The notes beneath the pieces are model-generated. The model was not told the origin of the DNA and did no database searches. It worked only from the letters and a program-made list of their open reading frames with translations. From positions 1 through 64,000 of the forward strand of contig NZ_CADIJO010000006.1 in assembly GCF_902859705.1 (NCBI RefSeq): 64,000 nt of DNA, read 5' to 3'. Position 1 is the stretch's first letter. Each line of letters starts with the position of its first letter. Shown here one piece after another: positions 9,246 to 18,527 of the stretch. This DNA is from Achromobacter deleyi. GTDB taxonomy: Bacteria; Pseudomonadota; Gammaproteobacteria; Burkholderiales; Burkholderiaceae_B. The position numbers and the translations under genes were made by a program.

Positions 9246-10751
9246 ATGGAATTGTTTGACAACCTGATGTTGGGTTTCTCGGTGGCGTTTACGCCCGAGA
9301 ACCTGTTGTACGCGCTGCTGGGCTGCGTCCTGGGTACGTTGATCGGCGTGCTGCCGGGCATCGGCCCCGTCCCGACCATCGCCATGCTGCTGCCGATCAC
9401 GTACGTGCTGCCGCCGGTGGCCGGCCTGATCATGCTGGCCGGTATTTACTACGGCGCCCAATATGGTGGCTCGACCACGGCAATTCTCGTGGCGCTGCCA
9501 GGGGAAACGTCCGCGGTGGTGACCGTGCTGGACGGTCACCAGATGGCCCGCAATGGCCGTGCTGGCGCCGCCCTGGCGATTGCCGCCCTGGGTTCGTTCT
9601 TTGCCGGTTGCGTGGCCACGCTGCTGCTGGCCGCCTTCGCGCCCCCGCTGGCTGAAGTCGCCTTCAAGTTCGGCCCCGCCGAGTACTTCTCGCTGATGTG
9701 CCTGGGCCTGGTCGGCGCCGTGGTGCTGGCCTCGGGCTCGCTGCCCAAGGCAATCTCGATGATCATCCTGGGCCTGCTGCTCGGCATGGTCGGCACTGAC
9801 GTCAACTCGGGCGTTGCCCGCTTCGACTTCGGCGTGCCGGAACTGCAAGACGGTATCGACTTCGCCATCGTGGCCATGGGCGTGTTCGGCTTTGCCGAAA
9901 TCATGACCAACCTCGAGCAGAAGGAAAACCGCGTCGACATCACCGACAAGATCGGCTCGCTGTATCCCAACAAGCAGGAATTCAAGGAATCGTATCCCGC
10001 GGTCATTCGCGGCACGGCCCTGGGTTCGGCCCTGGGCATCCTGCCGGGCGGTGGCGCCGTGCTGTCGTCGTTCGCGTCGTACACGCTGGAAAAGAAGATC
10101 TCGCGCAATCCGGAACGCTTCGGCAAGGGCCACCCGGCCGGCCTGGCTGGCCCGGAATCGGCCAACAACGCCGCCGCGCAGACGTCGTTCATCCCGCTGC
10201 TGACCCTGGGCATCCCGGGTAACGCCGTGATGGCGCTGATGGTCGGCGCCATGACGATCCACAACATCCAGCCCGGCCCGCAAGTCATGACGAGCCACCC
10301 CGAGCTGTTCTGGGGCCTGATCGCCTCGATGTGGATCGGCAACCTGATGCTGGTGGTGCTGAACCTGCCGCTGATCGGCCTGTGGGTCAAGCTGCTCAAG
10401 GTGCCCTACCGCATCCTGTTCCCGGCGATTCTGGTGTTCTGCACGATCGGTGTGTATTCGCTGAACTACAACTCGTTCGATATCTTCACGACCGCCATGT
10501 TCGGCATCGTGGGCTATGTCTGGTCGAAGCTGAAGTGCGAAGGCGCCCCGCTGCTGCTGGGCCTGGTGCTGGGCCCCATGATGGAAGAGAACTTCCGTCG
10601 CGCCCTGCTGCTGTCGCGTGGTGATTTCAGCACCTTCGTGACGCGCCCCCTGTCGGCATCGCTGCTGGCCGTGGCCGTGTTCCTGGTGATCCTGGTGGCC
10701 CTGCCGGCCATCCGCAAGAAGCGCGAAGAGACCTTCGTCGAAGAAGAGTGA
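9246..10751 (+). CDS. tctA: Tripartite tricarboxylate transporter large subunit TctA
   Basis: 501-residue permease with about 11-12 membrane segments. The family motifs are present: GVLPGIGPVPTIAMLLP near residue 35, YYGAQYGGSTTAILVALPGE near 80, MVGTDVNSG near 180 and LGIPGNAVMALMVGAM in the second half, which form the two inverted repeats. It pairs with tctB upstream and ends in a double-hairpin terminator. The substrate is unknown because no TctC/Bug binding protein is nearby. Confidence 0.95.
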   Translation: MELFDNLMLGFSVAFTPENLLYALLGCVLGTLIGVLPGIGPVPTIAMLLPITYVLPPVAGLIMLAGIYYGAQYGGSTTAILVALPGETSAVVTVLDGHQMARNGRAGAALAIAALGSFFAGCVATLLLAAFAPPLAEVAFKFGPAEYFSLMCLGLVGAVVLASGSLPKAISMIILGLLLGMVGTDVNSGVARFDFGVPELQDGIDFAIVAMGVFGFAEIMTNLEQKENRVDITDKIGSLYPNKQEFKESYPAVIRGTALGSALGILPGGGAVLSSFASYTLEKKISRNPERFGKGHPAGLAGPESANNAAAQTSFIPLLTLGIPGNAVMALMVGAMTIHNIQPGPQVMTSHPELFWGLIASMWIGNLMLVVLNLPLIGLWVKLLKVPYRILFPAILVFCTIGVYSLNYNSFDIFTTAMFGIVGYVWSKLKCEGAPLLLGLVLGPMMEENFRRALLLSRGDFSTFVTRPLSASLLAVAVFLVILVALPAIRKKREETFVEEE

Positions 10752-10759
10752 TGCCTTGA

Positions 10760-10821
10760 CCGCTGCCCGCGCGGCAGCGGTTGCAGACTCCTTCCAGACC
10801 CCCGGCTTGCCGGGGGTTTTT
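10760..10821 (+). terminator. Double-hairpin terminator of tctBA
   Basis: A first hairpin CCGCTGCC/GGCAGCGG (10760-10780) is followed by ACCCCCGG/CCGGGGGT (10798-10817) with a T-run to 10821. Confidence 0.9.
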
Positions 10822-10956
10822 CTTTGCCCGCCCGCTACGCCGCAACGGTAAGCTTGGCACGGCAAAAGCTACTAATAATTACAACGCGCTACAGGATGCG
10901 CGGCAACGTCGATCTTCTACGTTAAGCTACGGGTTTACCCCACGCGACGATTCGAC

Positions 10957-12561
10957 ATGAATTTCGACTGGAACAACCCCTATCCCACCACGCGCACGCC
11001 GGTGTTCGCGCGCAACGTCGTGGCCACCTCGCAGCCGCTGGCGGCGCAGGCGGGCCTGCGCATCCTGGCCAATGGCGGCAACGCCGTGGACGCCGCCATC
11101 GCGGCAGCGGCCACGCTGACGCTGACCGAGCCGGTCAGCAATGGCCTGGGATCGGATTGCTTCGCCATCGTGTGGGACGGCGCCAAGCTGCATGGCCTGA
11201 ACGCCTCGGGCCCCGCGCCCGCCGGCTGGAACCTGGATTATTTCCGCCGCCGCCACCAGGGTGCGATTCCGACCCGTGGCTGGGATAGCGTCACGGTGCC
11301 TGGCTGCGTGGCCGGCTGGGCCGCGTTGCATGAAAGGCTGGGCAGCATGGCGTTCGCCGATGTGCTGGCGCCCGCGATCGACTATGCCGAGCGGGGCTTT
11401 GCCATCAGCCCGATGGTGCATCAGAAGTGGGCTGCGCAAGCGGACGTGCTGCAGCCGCAACCGGGCTTTGCCGAACACTTCCTGCCGCGCGGCCGCGCGC
11501 CGCACGTGGGCGAGCATTTCGTGCTGAAAGGTGCCGCCGCGACGCTCAAGCGCATTGCGGCCAGCAGCGGCCGTGATTTCTATGAAGGCGAAACCGCCCA
11601 CAAGCTGGTGGCGCATGCGCAGGCCCATGATGCGGCGCTGACCCTGGCCGACCTGCGCGACTACGCGCCCGAATGGGTCACGCCCATCAGCCAGCTGTAC
11701 CGCGGGCATACGTTGCACCAGATTCCGCCCAACGGCCAGGGCATCGCCGCCCTGATCGCGCTGGGCATCCTGCAGAATTTCGACCTGGCATCCAGGCCGG
11801 TCGACCACCCCGAGACCCAGCACCTGCTGCTCGAGGCCATGAAGCTGGCGTTCGCAGACGTCTATACCCATGTGGCCGACTCGCGCCACATGCGCCTGAC
11901 CGTGGCGCAGATGCTGCGCGCGGACTACCTGGCCGAACGCGCGCGGCTGATCGACCCGAATGTGGCGCAGGCCTTCGCCTGTGGCCATGCGCCGCAAGGC
12001 GGCACGGTCTACCTGACGGCCGCCGACCGCAACGGCATGATGGTGAGCTTCATCCAGTCCAACTACATGGGCTTCGGCTCGGGCGTGGTGGTGCCGGGCA
12101 CGGGCGTCAGCCTGCAGAACCGCGGCCATTGCTTCAGTACCCTGCCCGATCATCCCAACGTCGTGGCGGGCGGCAAGCGTCCTTTCCACACCATCATTCC
12201 GGGCTTCCTGATGCGCGACGGCGCGCCAGTGATGAGCTTCGGGGTGATGGGCGGCAACATGCAGCCGCAGGGCCAGGTGCAGACGCTGGTGCGCATGCTG
12301 GACTACGGGCAGCAGCCCCAGGCGGCCTGCGACGCCCCGCGCTGGAAATGGAACCAGGGGCTGGCGGTGGACGTCGAGCCCTCGATGGCGCCTTCCGTGG
12401 CCGACGGCCTGCGCGCACGCGGCCACGTGCTGGAAGGCATCGAAGACCCCTACATGGACTTCGGCTCGGGCCAGTTCATCTGGCGCCTGGGCGACCCGGC
12501 GGTCGATGGCTACGTCAGCGCCAGCGACAGCCGTCGCGATGGACTCGCCGCCGGCTTTTGA
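10957..12561 (+). CDS. Gamma-glutamyltransferase family protein
   Basis: 534 residues of the Ntn-hydrolase gamma-glutamyltransferase family. The proenzyme pattern is visible: large-subunit start (LRILANGGNAVDAAIAAA near 36) and the self-cleavage nucleophile Thr350 in GGTVYLTAADRNG. Family members split or transfer the gamma-glutamyl group of glutathione or act as acylases. No signal peptide is seen, so it is probably cytoplasmic and may be one of the GGT-like hydrolases with another substrate. A beta-hydroxyacid dehydrogenase follows after 52 bp. Confidence 0.9.
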   Translation: MNFDWNNPYPTTRTPVFARNVVATSQPLAAQAGLRILANGGNAVDAAIAAAATLTLTEPVSNGLGSDCFAIVWDGAKLHGLNASGPAPAGWNLDYFRRRHQGAIPTRGWDSVTVPGCVAGWAALHERLGSMAFADVLAPAIDYAERGFAISPMVHQKWAAQADVLQPQPGFAEHFLPRGRAPHVGEHFVLKGAAATLKRIAASSGRDFYEGETAHKLVAHAQAHDAALTLADLRDYAPEWVTPISQLYRGHTLHQIPPNGQGIAALIALGILQNFDLASRPVDHPETQHLLLEAMKLAFADVYTHVADSRHMRLTVAQMLRADYLAERARLIDPNVAQAFACGHAPQGGTVYLTAADRNGMMVSFIQSNYMGFGSGVVVPGTGVSLQNRGHCFSTLPDHPNVVAGGKRPFHTIIPGFLMRDGAPVMSFGVMGGNMQPQGQVQTLVRMLDYGQQPQAACDAPRWKWNQGLAVDVEPSMAPSVADGLRARGHVLEGIEDPYMDFGSGQFIWRLGDPAVDGYVSASDSRRDGLAAGF

Positions 12562-12613
12562 TTGCGTTAAGGTTACTGCCTCAGGTTTTCCTTTCCTCTG
12601 CGGAGTCCCCTGC

Positions 12614-13519
12614 ATGGCATCGATCGGTACCAAGAGCTACGACGCGGTCGTGGCCCAGAAAGTCGCATTCCTCGGTTTGGGCGTGATGGGCCTGCCCATG
12701 GCCGGCCACCTGGCCCGCGCCGGACACGACGTCACCGTCTACAACCGCACGCCGTCCAAGGCCCAGGCCTGGGCCGCGGAATTCGGCGGCCACAGCGCCA
12801 TGACGCCGCGCGAGGCCGTGGCGGGCGCGCAGATCGTGTTTGCCTGCGTGGGCAATGACGACGACCTGCGCAGCGTGGTGCTGGGCCCTGACGGCGCCTT
12901 CTCGGGCATGGCGCCGGGCGCCGTGTTCGTGGACCACACCACCGCGTCGGCCGACGTGGCGCGCGAGCTCTACGCACAAGCCAAGGACCTGGGTCTGAAT
13001 TTCATCGACGCACCGGTTTCCGGCGGCCAGGCCGGGGCGGTGAATGGCGTCTTGACCATCATGTGCGGCGGCGAACAGGCCGTGTTCGATGCCATCAAGC
13101 CGGTGGCGCAGGCCTTCGGCCGCGCGGTCACCCGCGTGGGCCCTCCCGGTGCCGGGCAACTGGCCAAGATGGTCAACCAGATCTGCATCGCCGGCATCGT
13201 GCAAGGCCTGTCGGAAGCGGTGGCGTTCGGCCAGGCCGCCGACCTGGACATGAAGCTGGTGCTGGATGTGATCAGCAAGGGCGCGGCCCAGAGCTGGCAG
13301 ATGGAAAACCGCGGCGGCACGATGGTCGACGACAAGTTCGACTTCGGTTTCGCGGTGGACTGGATGCGCAAGGACCTGGGCCTGGTGCTGGCCGAGGCCC
13401 GCCACAACGGCGCGCGCCTGCCGCTGACGGCCCTGGTCGACCAGTTCTACGGCGACGTGCAGAAACTGGGCGGCGGCCGCTGGGATACGTCCAGCCTGAT
13501 CAAGCGCCTGCGCGACTGA
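12614..13519 (+). CDS. NAD(P)-dependent beta-hydroxyacid dehydrogenase
   Basis: 301 residues of the 3-hydroxyisobutyrate dehydrogenase / tartronate semialdehyde reductase family. Rossmann motif GLGVMG at 21-26, substrate motif DAPVSGGQAGA near 137, catalytic Lys185 in GQLAKMVNQ. The ATG at 12614 gives a short N-terminal tail before the dinucleotide fold; a longer open frame overlapping the previous gene is unlikely. The exact substrate is not readable. It shares its direction with the GGT-like gene and ends in a terminator. Confidence 0.92.
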   Translation: MASIGTKSYDAVVAQKVAFLGLGVMGLPMAGHLARAGHDVTVYNRTPSKAQAWAAEFGGHSAMTPREAVAGAQIVFACVGNDDDLRSVVLGPDGAFSGMAPGAVFVDHTTASADVARELYAQAKDLGLNFIDAPVSGGQAGAVNGVLTIMCGGEQAVFDAIKPVAQAFGRAVTRVGPPGAGQLAKMVNQICIAGIVQGLSEAVAFGQAADLDMKLVLDVISKGAAQSWQMENRGGTMVDDKFDFGFAVDWMRKDLGLVLAEARHNGARLPLTALVDQFYGDVQKLGGGRWDTSSLIKRLRD

Positions 13520-13534
13520 TCCGGCCGACTTGAA

Positions 13535-13564
13535 AAAAATGCGGACCCTTGGGTCCGCATTTTT
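13535..13564. terminator. Bidirectional intrinsic terminator
   Basis: AAAAATGCGGACCC-TT-GGGTCCGCATTTTT forms a long stem with A- and T-runs on both sides. It serves both the dehydrogenase (plus) and azoR (minus). Confidence 0.92.
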
Positions 13565-13567
13565 CAT

Positions 13568-14200
13568 TCAGGCCGCTTGCTGCGCGGCCGAGGCCGGCGC
13601 TTGCAGCAGCGCGTCGATACGCTCACGGGCCAGCGCCACGCCTTCCAGCGCAGCGGTCTCGCCCATCGCCATGCCTTCGGCGGCGATGAAGGTGACGTCG
13701 GTCATGCCCAGGAAGGCCAGCATCTGCCGCAGGTACGGCGTCATGGTGTCCGACGGGGTGCCTTCGGCCTTGCCGCCACGCGCGGTCAACACGAACACCT
13801 GCTTACCCTTCACCAAGCCCTCGGGCACGCCTTCCGGCGTATAACGGAACGTGACGCCGGCACGGGCCACGTAGTCCAGATAGCTCTTGAACTGCGCGGG
13901 CAGGTTGAAGTTGTAGACCGGCACGGCGAACACGATGCGGTCGGCTTCCTTCAGTTCGGCCACCAGCGTATCGCTGAGTTCGACGATGCGCTGTTGTTCG
14001 AGCGTGCGTGCGTCGGCCGGGGTGAACAACGCGCCAGCGGTGGCGCCATCGAAGTACGGCAGCGGCGCAGCGCCGATATCACGGGTGGTGATGACTGCGG
14101 CGGGCTCGGCCTGCTTGACGCGGGCGACCAGGTGGTCGGCCAATTGCTTGCTGTGCGAGCGGTCGCCGAGAATCGAGGAAAGGATTACCAGGGTCTTCAT
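13568..14200 (-). CDS. azoR: FMN-dependent NADH-azoreductase
   Basis: 210-residue flavodoxin-like quinone/azo reductase. N-terminal phosphate-binding loop SSILGDRSHSKQLADHLV, the PVYNFNLPAQFKSYLDYV block contacting FMN and the later LTARGGK segment are typical of AzoR. It gives two-electron reduction of quinones and azo compounds in the cytoplasm. Divergent from a LysR-type gene, 126 bp apart, which fits the common pattern of a quinone-responsive regulator controlling azoR. Confidence 0.95.
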   Translation of the reverse strand: MKTLVILSSILGDRSHSKQLADHLVARVKQAEPAAVITTRDIGAAPLPYFDGATAGALFTPADARTLEQQRIVELSDTLVAELKEADRIVFAVPVYNFNLPAQFKSYLDYVARAGVTFRYTPEGVPEGLVKGKQVFVLTARGGKAEGTPSDTMTPYLRQMLAFLGMTDVTFIAAEGMAMGETAALEGVALARERIDALLQAPASAAQQAA

Positions 14201-14326
14201 GTCTTAATCTCCAGTGGGGACCGCGCGGATGGGGCAGGTCCTGAATGCATGGCCTCACTGTAGATCGCTTAATTGATCACATAAACCCCTGTATGATGAA
14301 CTACTCGTTCCACACATAGAACAATC

Positions 14327-15265
14327 ATGCAAGATCTGAACGACCTCTACTACTTCTCCCAAGTCGTCGAGCAGGGCGGCTTCAGCGCGGCGGCCCGGGC
14401 GTTGGATATTCCCAAATCGCGCCTGTCGCGCCGCATTTCCCACCTGGAAGAAAGCCTGGGCGTGCGGCTGCTGCAACGCACGACCCGCCGGCTTCGGCTG
14501 ACGGCCGCGGGCGAACGCTATCTGCATTACTGCCGCGAAATGGCGGCGTCGGCCCGTGCGGCGGACGACGCCATGCGCCAGTTGCAGTCCGAACCGTCCG
14601 GCCCGGTGATCGTCAGTTGCCCGGTGTCGATCGCGCAGGATGTGCTGGCCCCGCTGCTGCCCGAATTCCTGGATGCCTGGCCGGCGATTTCGGTGCAGCT
14701 GCTGGTGACCAACCGCCGGGTGGACCTGATCCGCGAAGGCGTAGACCTGGCGCTGCGCGTGCGGACCAAACTGGATACCGATGCCGAACTGGTGGTGCGC
14801 CACCTGGGCACGGCGCGTGGCACGCTGGTGGCCAGCCCCGGCTACCTGCAACGCCACGGCACGCCCGATACGCCGCAGGACCTGGCCTCGCACACCACGC
14901 TGAGCTTCAGCGATCCGCAGAACGAAGTGCGCTGGCCCCTGCGCAATGACAAGGGCGAAGAGGTGCACGTCGAATTGAAGCCGCAGCTGTCATGCAACGA
15001 CTTCATCGTGCTGGTGGAGGCCGCGGTGCGCGGCCGCGGCATCGCGCTGCTGCCCTCGATTGCGACGCACGAAGAACTGCGGCGCGGCCAGCTGGTGCCG
15101 GTGCTGCCGCAGTGGCAATCGCCGGAAGGCATCGTGCACTGCATCTATCCGTCGCGCCGCGGCATGATGCCCGCGGTACGCACGTTGCTGGATTTCCTGT
15201 CGCAGCGCCTGCCCGCCACCTACCAACGGCTGGAAAAGCAAGGCACTGCGCTGCCTGCTCAGTAA
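14327..15265 (+). CDS. LysR-type regulator divergent from azoR
   Basis: 312 residues. N-terminal winged helix (about 1-60, with GGFSAAARALDIPKSRLSRR) and a type 2 periplasmic-binding-like effector domain (about 90-295). LTTRs usually act on the divergent neighbour, here azoR; GTTC-N8-GAAC at 14307-14322 is a weak candidate half of an operator. Its stop overlaps the end of the convergent dehydrogenase by 7 bp. Confidence 0.93.
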   Translation: MQDLNDLYYFSQVVEQGGFSAAARALDIPKSRLSRRISHLEESLGVRLLQRTTRRLRLTAAGERYLHYCREMAASARAADDAMRQLQSEPSGPVIVSCPVSIAQDVLAPLLPEFLDAWPAISVQLLVTNRRVDLIREGVDLALRVRTKLDTDAELVVRHLGTARGTLVASPGYLQRHGTPDTPQDLASHTTLSFSDPQNEVRWPLRNDKGEEVHVELKPQLSCNDFIVLVEAAVRGRGIALLPSIATHEELRRGQLVPVLPQWQSPEGIVHCIYPSRRGMMPAVRTLLDFLSQRLPATYQRLEKQGTALPAQ

Positions 15266-16188
15266 CCGCGCGAGCGTTCGACCACGCCCGTGATGGGCTC
15301 GCCGCGCATCAACAGCGCTACCTTGGCCGCAATCTGCTCGATGCTTTCGTCGCGCAGGGTACGCGCGGCGATGTGCGGCGTGACGTGCACGCGCGGATCG
15401 CGCCAGAACGGATGGTCTTTGGGCAGCGGCTCGGTGTGAAAGACATCCAGCGTGGCGCCGGCGATCTCGCCTTCTTCGAGCATCTGCACCAGGTCTTCTT
15501 CGACCAGATGTTCGCCACGGCCGACGTTGACCAGATGCGCGTCGGGCAGCAACTGACCCAGCGTGTCGCGATTGAGGATGCCGCGGGTATCGGGGGTGAG
15601 CGGCAGTACGTTGACCAGGAAGCGCGTGCGGGCCAGGAAGGCCGGCAAGGCGTCCTGCCCGGAGAACGTCTGCACGCCGGGGATATCGCGCGGCGTGCGC
15701 GACCAGCCCGCCACGGGGTAGCCGAATTCGGCCAGTGTCTGCGCCACGCGCGCGCCGACCTGCCCCAGGCCCAGCACGCCGACCGGCCAGTCCACCTGGC
15801 GCGTGCCTTCACGCGTATCCCAATGCTGGCGCGCCTGGGCTTCGTCAAAGGCCTGGAAATCACGCGACACGCGCAGCAAGGCGTAGAGCGCGTATTCGGC
15901 CATCTGCACCGACATGCCGGCATCTTCGAGACGCACGATGCGCACCTGCGGCGGAATCTCGGGCATCTTGAGCAAGGCGTCCACGCCCGCGCCCAGATTG
16001 AACAAGGTGGTGATGCCGGTTTCGTGGCTGAACAGTTCTGCCGGCGGCCGCCAGACCAGGGCGACTTCGGCGCCCGACGGCGGGCCATCGGGATTCCAGA
16101 CGGAAATGCGGCAACCGGGCATGGCGGCTTCCAGGCGCGGGACCCAGACATCGGGATCGTGCAGGGGGCAGGCAAAGAGTATGTGCAT
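15259..16188 (-). CDS. Glyoxylate/hydroxypyruvate reductase-type 2-hydroxyacid dehydrogenase
   Basis: 309 residues of the D-2-hydroxyacid dehydrogenase family, GhrA-like. NAD(P) fold with LGLGQVGARVAQ in the middle, catalytic Arg in LVNVGRGEHLVE, Glu in LDVFHTEPLP and His in HVTPHIAARTL. It reduces 2-keto acids such as glyoxylate or hydroxypyruvate. The start MHILFACPL at 16188 is chosen as it leads straight into the catalytic domain. It follows the second tctA, separated by a terminator. Confidence 0.92.
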   Translation of the reverse strand: MHILFACPLHDPDVWVPRLEAAMPGCRISVWNPDGPPSGAEVALVWRPPAELFSHETGITTLFNLGAGVDALLKMPEIPPQVRIVRLEDAGMSVQMAEYALYALLRVSRDFQAFDEAQARQHWDTREGTRQVDWPVGVLGLGQVGARVAQTLAEFGYPVAGWSRTPRDIPGVQTFSGQDALPAFLARTRFLVNVLPLTPDTRGILNRDTLGQLLPDAHLVNVGRGEHLVEEDLVQMLEEGEIAGATLDVFHTEPLPKDHPFWRDPRVHVTPHIAARTLRDESIEQIAAKVALLMRGEPITGVVERSRGY

Positions 16189-16242
16189 GACGGTGATCTG
16201 TGCGGGCTGGATAAACCACAAGCATGCGGCAAGGCGGCCCGT

Positions 16243-16274
16243 AAATCAAACGGCCCGGCATGAAAGCCGGGCCG
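16243..16274 (-). terminator. Terminator of the second tctBA unit
   Basis: CGGCCCGGC/GCCGGGCCG, a perfect 9-bp stem with a 6-nt loop, followed on the minus strand by TTTGATTT. It lies between the tctA stop and the 2-hydroxyacid dehydrogenase. Confidence 0.8.
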
Positions 16275-16301
16275 TGCGCACATCAGGTACCGCCAGCCGG
16301 A

Positions 16302-17825
16302 TCAGGCCGTCTGCGTGACCTGCGGCTTGTTCTTGCCCTTGTTGCGGCGCAGGAAGGCCCACACCTGCAACAGGATCAAGAGTGCGCTGGCGCCGATGAA
16401 CCAGGCGCTGATCGGGCGCTGCACGAACACCGCCAGGTCACCGCGCGACAACAGCAGCGCGCGACGGAAATTCTCTTCGACCATGGGGCCGAGCACGAAG
16501 CCGAGCAGGATGGGCGCAACCGAGAATTCCAGCGTCATCAGGATGGCGCCGATCACACCGAAGGCCAGCACTTCCCAGATCTGGAAGAGGCTGTTCTGCG
16601 TACTGAACACGCCCACTGCGATGAAGAACAGCGCGGACGGGAACAGGTAGCGGTACGGCACCTGCAAGAGCTTGACCCACACGCCGATCAGCGGCACGTT
16701 CAGCACCATCAGCAGCACGTTGCCGACCCAGAAGCTGGCGATCAGGCCCCAGAAGATGTCCGGATGCTCAGTGATGAGCTGCGGGCCGGGCTGGATGCCC
16801 TGGATCAGCAGCGCACCCAGGATCAGCGCCATCACGGCGTCGCCCGGAATGCCCAGGCTCATCGTCGGGATGAAGTCGACCTGCGTCTTCGAGTGCGACG
16901 ACGCTTCGGGCGAGGCCACGCCGGCGATCATGCCGGTGCCGAATTTCTCGGGCGTCTTCGAGATCTTGCGTTCCAGCGCGTAGGCCACGAAGGTGGTGAT
17001 GGTGGGGCCGGTGCCGGGCATGGCGCCGAACAGCGTGCCCACCGCGGTGCCGCGCACCATGGGCCAGAAGGCCGTCTTCAGTTCCTGCTTGCTGGGCCGC
17101 ATGTCGCGCAGGCGCAGCTTGGCGCCGCTGCCGATGATGGTCATGCGGTTGACGCTCATCAGGAAGTCGGCCACGCCGAACAGACCCATCGAGATCGCCA
17201 CCAGTTCCAGGCCGTCGGACAGGTCGAGCAGGCCGAACGAGAAGCGGATGGTGCCGGTGTTGACGTCGGTGCCCACCACGCCGCACATCAGGCCGAACAG
17301 CGTCATGGCAACGCCCTTCAGGGGCGAGCCGCGCGACATGGTCGCGCCGGCCAGCAGGCCCAGCAGCATGATCGAGAAGATCTCGGTCGGACCGAACTTG
17401 AACGCCACTTCGACCAGCAAGGGCGAAGCGAAGATCATGACGATGATCCCGACCGAAGCCGCGAAGAACGAACAGATCATTGTGATGCCCAGCGCGGTTC
17501 CGCCCTTGCCCTGTTTGGTCAAGGGATAGCCGTCAAGGCAGGTCACCGCGTGCGGCGGATGCGAAGGCAGGTTGAGCAGGATCGCGCCAATGGCGCCGCC
17601 GTATTGCGAACCGTAGAAGATACCGGCCAGCATCAGGATGGCGGGCACCGGCTGCATCACGTAGGTCAGCGGCAGCAGGATGGAAATGGCCGACAGCGCG
17701 CCCATGCCGGGCAGCACGCCGATGAGGTTGCCCACCAGCACGCCGAAGAACGACCACATCAGGTTGTGGAACTGGAACGCGACGCCGAAGCCGTACCAGA
17801 GGTCCATCAAAGATTGAGAGATCAT
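16302..17825 (-). CDS. tctA: Tripartite tricarboxylate transporter large subunit TctA (second copy)
   Basis: 507-residue permease paralogous to the one at 9246. Motifs: GVLPGMGALSAISILLP near 37, FYGSQYGGAIGAILLNLP near 70, VVGTDVNTG near 188 and LGIPGDAVMALILGALL in the second half. A basic tail (RRNKGKNKPQ) ends the protein. It follows tctB by 6 bp, and a TctDE-like sensor and regulator lie upstream in the same direction, as in the citrate-type tct loci. No tctC gene is in the window. Confidence 0.95.
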   Translation of the reverse strand: MISQSLMDLWYGFGVAFQFHNLMWSFFGVLVGNLIGVLPGMGALSAISILLPLTYVMQPVPAILMLAGIFYGSQYGGAIGAILLNLPSHPPHAVTCLDGYPLTKQGKGGTALGITMICSFFAASVGIIVMIFASPLLVEVAFKFGPTEIFSIMLLGLLAGATMSRGSPLKGVAMTLFGLMCGVVGTDVNTGTIRFSFGLLDLSDGLELVAISMGLFGVADFLMSVNRMTIIGSGAKLRLRDMRPSKQELKTAFWPMVRGTAVGTLFGAMPGTGPTITTFVAYALERKISKTPEKFGTGMIAGVASPEASSHSKTQVDFIPTMSLGIPGDAVMALILGALLIQGIQPGPQLITEHPDIFWGLIASFWVGNVLLMVLNVPLIGVWVKLLQVPYRYLFPSALFFIAVGVFSTQNSLFQIWEVLAFGVIGAILMTLEFSVAPILLGFVLGPMVEENFRRALLLSRGDLAVFVQRPISAWFIGASALLILLQVWAFLRRNKGKNKPQVTQTA

Positions 17826-17831
17826 GGCGCT

Positions 17832-18311
17832 TCAACCCCAACGAAACAGCGGCAGCTGCAGTTGCAGCGCCCACCAGAAAACCACCACCGCGATGACGGA
17901 CATGCCGAGCGACAGTACGAATGCCTGCTTGATCGTGTTCTTGCGATCGCCCAGGGCAGAAATGAAGACGATGGCGAACGTGGCGGGCAGCAGGCCGCCC
18001 CAGTGACCCAGCACCAGGAACGCCAGGGTGCCCAGCAGGATGCAGGCGCCGCCGCGGAAATCCGGCAGGCCATGCGCGTGGCCGTCGCCCGGCGCCGGCG
18101 GGGTCGCCTCGCCCGAACGCGCGGAGATCGCGATCAGTATTCCGGTCAGCGCCAGCAGGCCGCCCAATGCCGCGGGAAAGAACCCCGGGCCCATGTGGCT
18201 GAGCGATCCGATGTGATAGTCCGTACCACCGTAAATCGCCCCCAATCCGATAAGGACCATCAGCGCGCCGCCGTAGTAGTCCTTTCTGTTAATTGTTTTT
18301 TGCACTTCCAT
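17832..18311 (-). CDS. tctB: Tripartite tricarboxylate transporter small subunit TctB (second copy)
   Basis: 159-residue membrane protein with about four hydrophobic segments and a hydrophilic, Gly/Pro-rich loop near residues 70-85. The ATG at 18311 directly abuts AGGAGG with no spacer; the GTG two codons later (18305) has the ideal 6-nt spacing and may be the true start. It pairs with tctA downstream. Confidence 0.88.
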   Translation of the reverse strand: MEVQKTINRKDYYGGALMVLIGLGAIYGGTDYHIGSLSHMGPGFFPAALGGLLALTGILIAISARSGEATPPAPGDGHAHGLPDFRGGACILLGTLAFLVLGHWGGLLPATFAIVFISALGDRKNTIKQAFVLSLGMSVIAVVVFWWALQLQLPLFRWG

Positions 18312-18527
18312 CCTCCTGAAGCAGGGCCGTGCAGCCCTTGAGGCGCCGCTCAGATCGAGCGCCACCCGGCCCTTTACGACAGACCGGCTCGCAGATTACG
18401 GAAGCAAGCTGCTAATCCGCTTTCTATGCGCTGTCGCATTCCTGAATCCAGGGGTTATCCCTGATGGAAACAGGCCGCTTCGGCAATGATGGCTAGGAGG
18501 AAAGAATGAAAGCTGAGTTGGACAAAT

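Noticed and set aside
10927-12633. Very long open frame opposite the GGT-family gene
   Set aside because: Shadow frame from GC-rich codon bias; composition is His/Gln/Arg-rich and lacks domain features.
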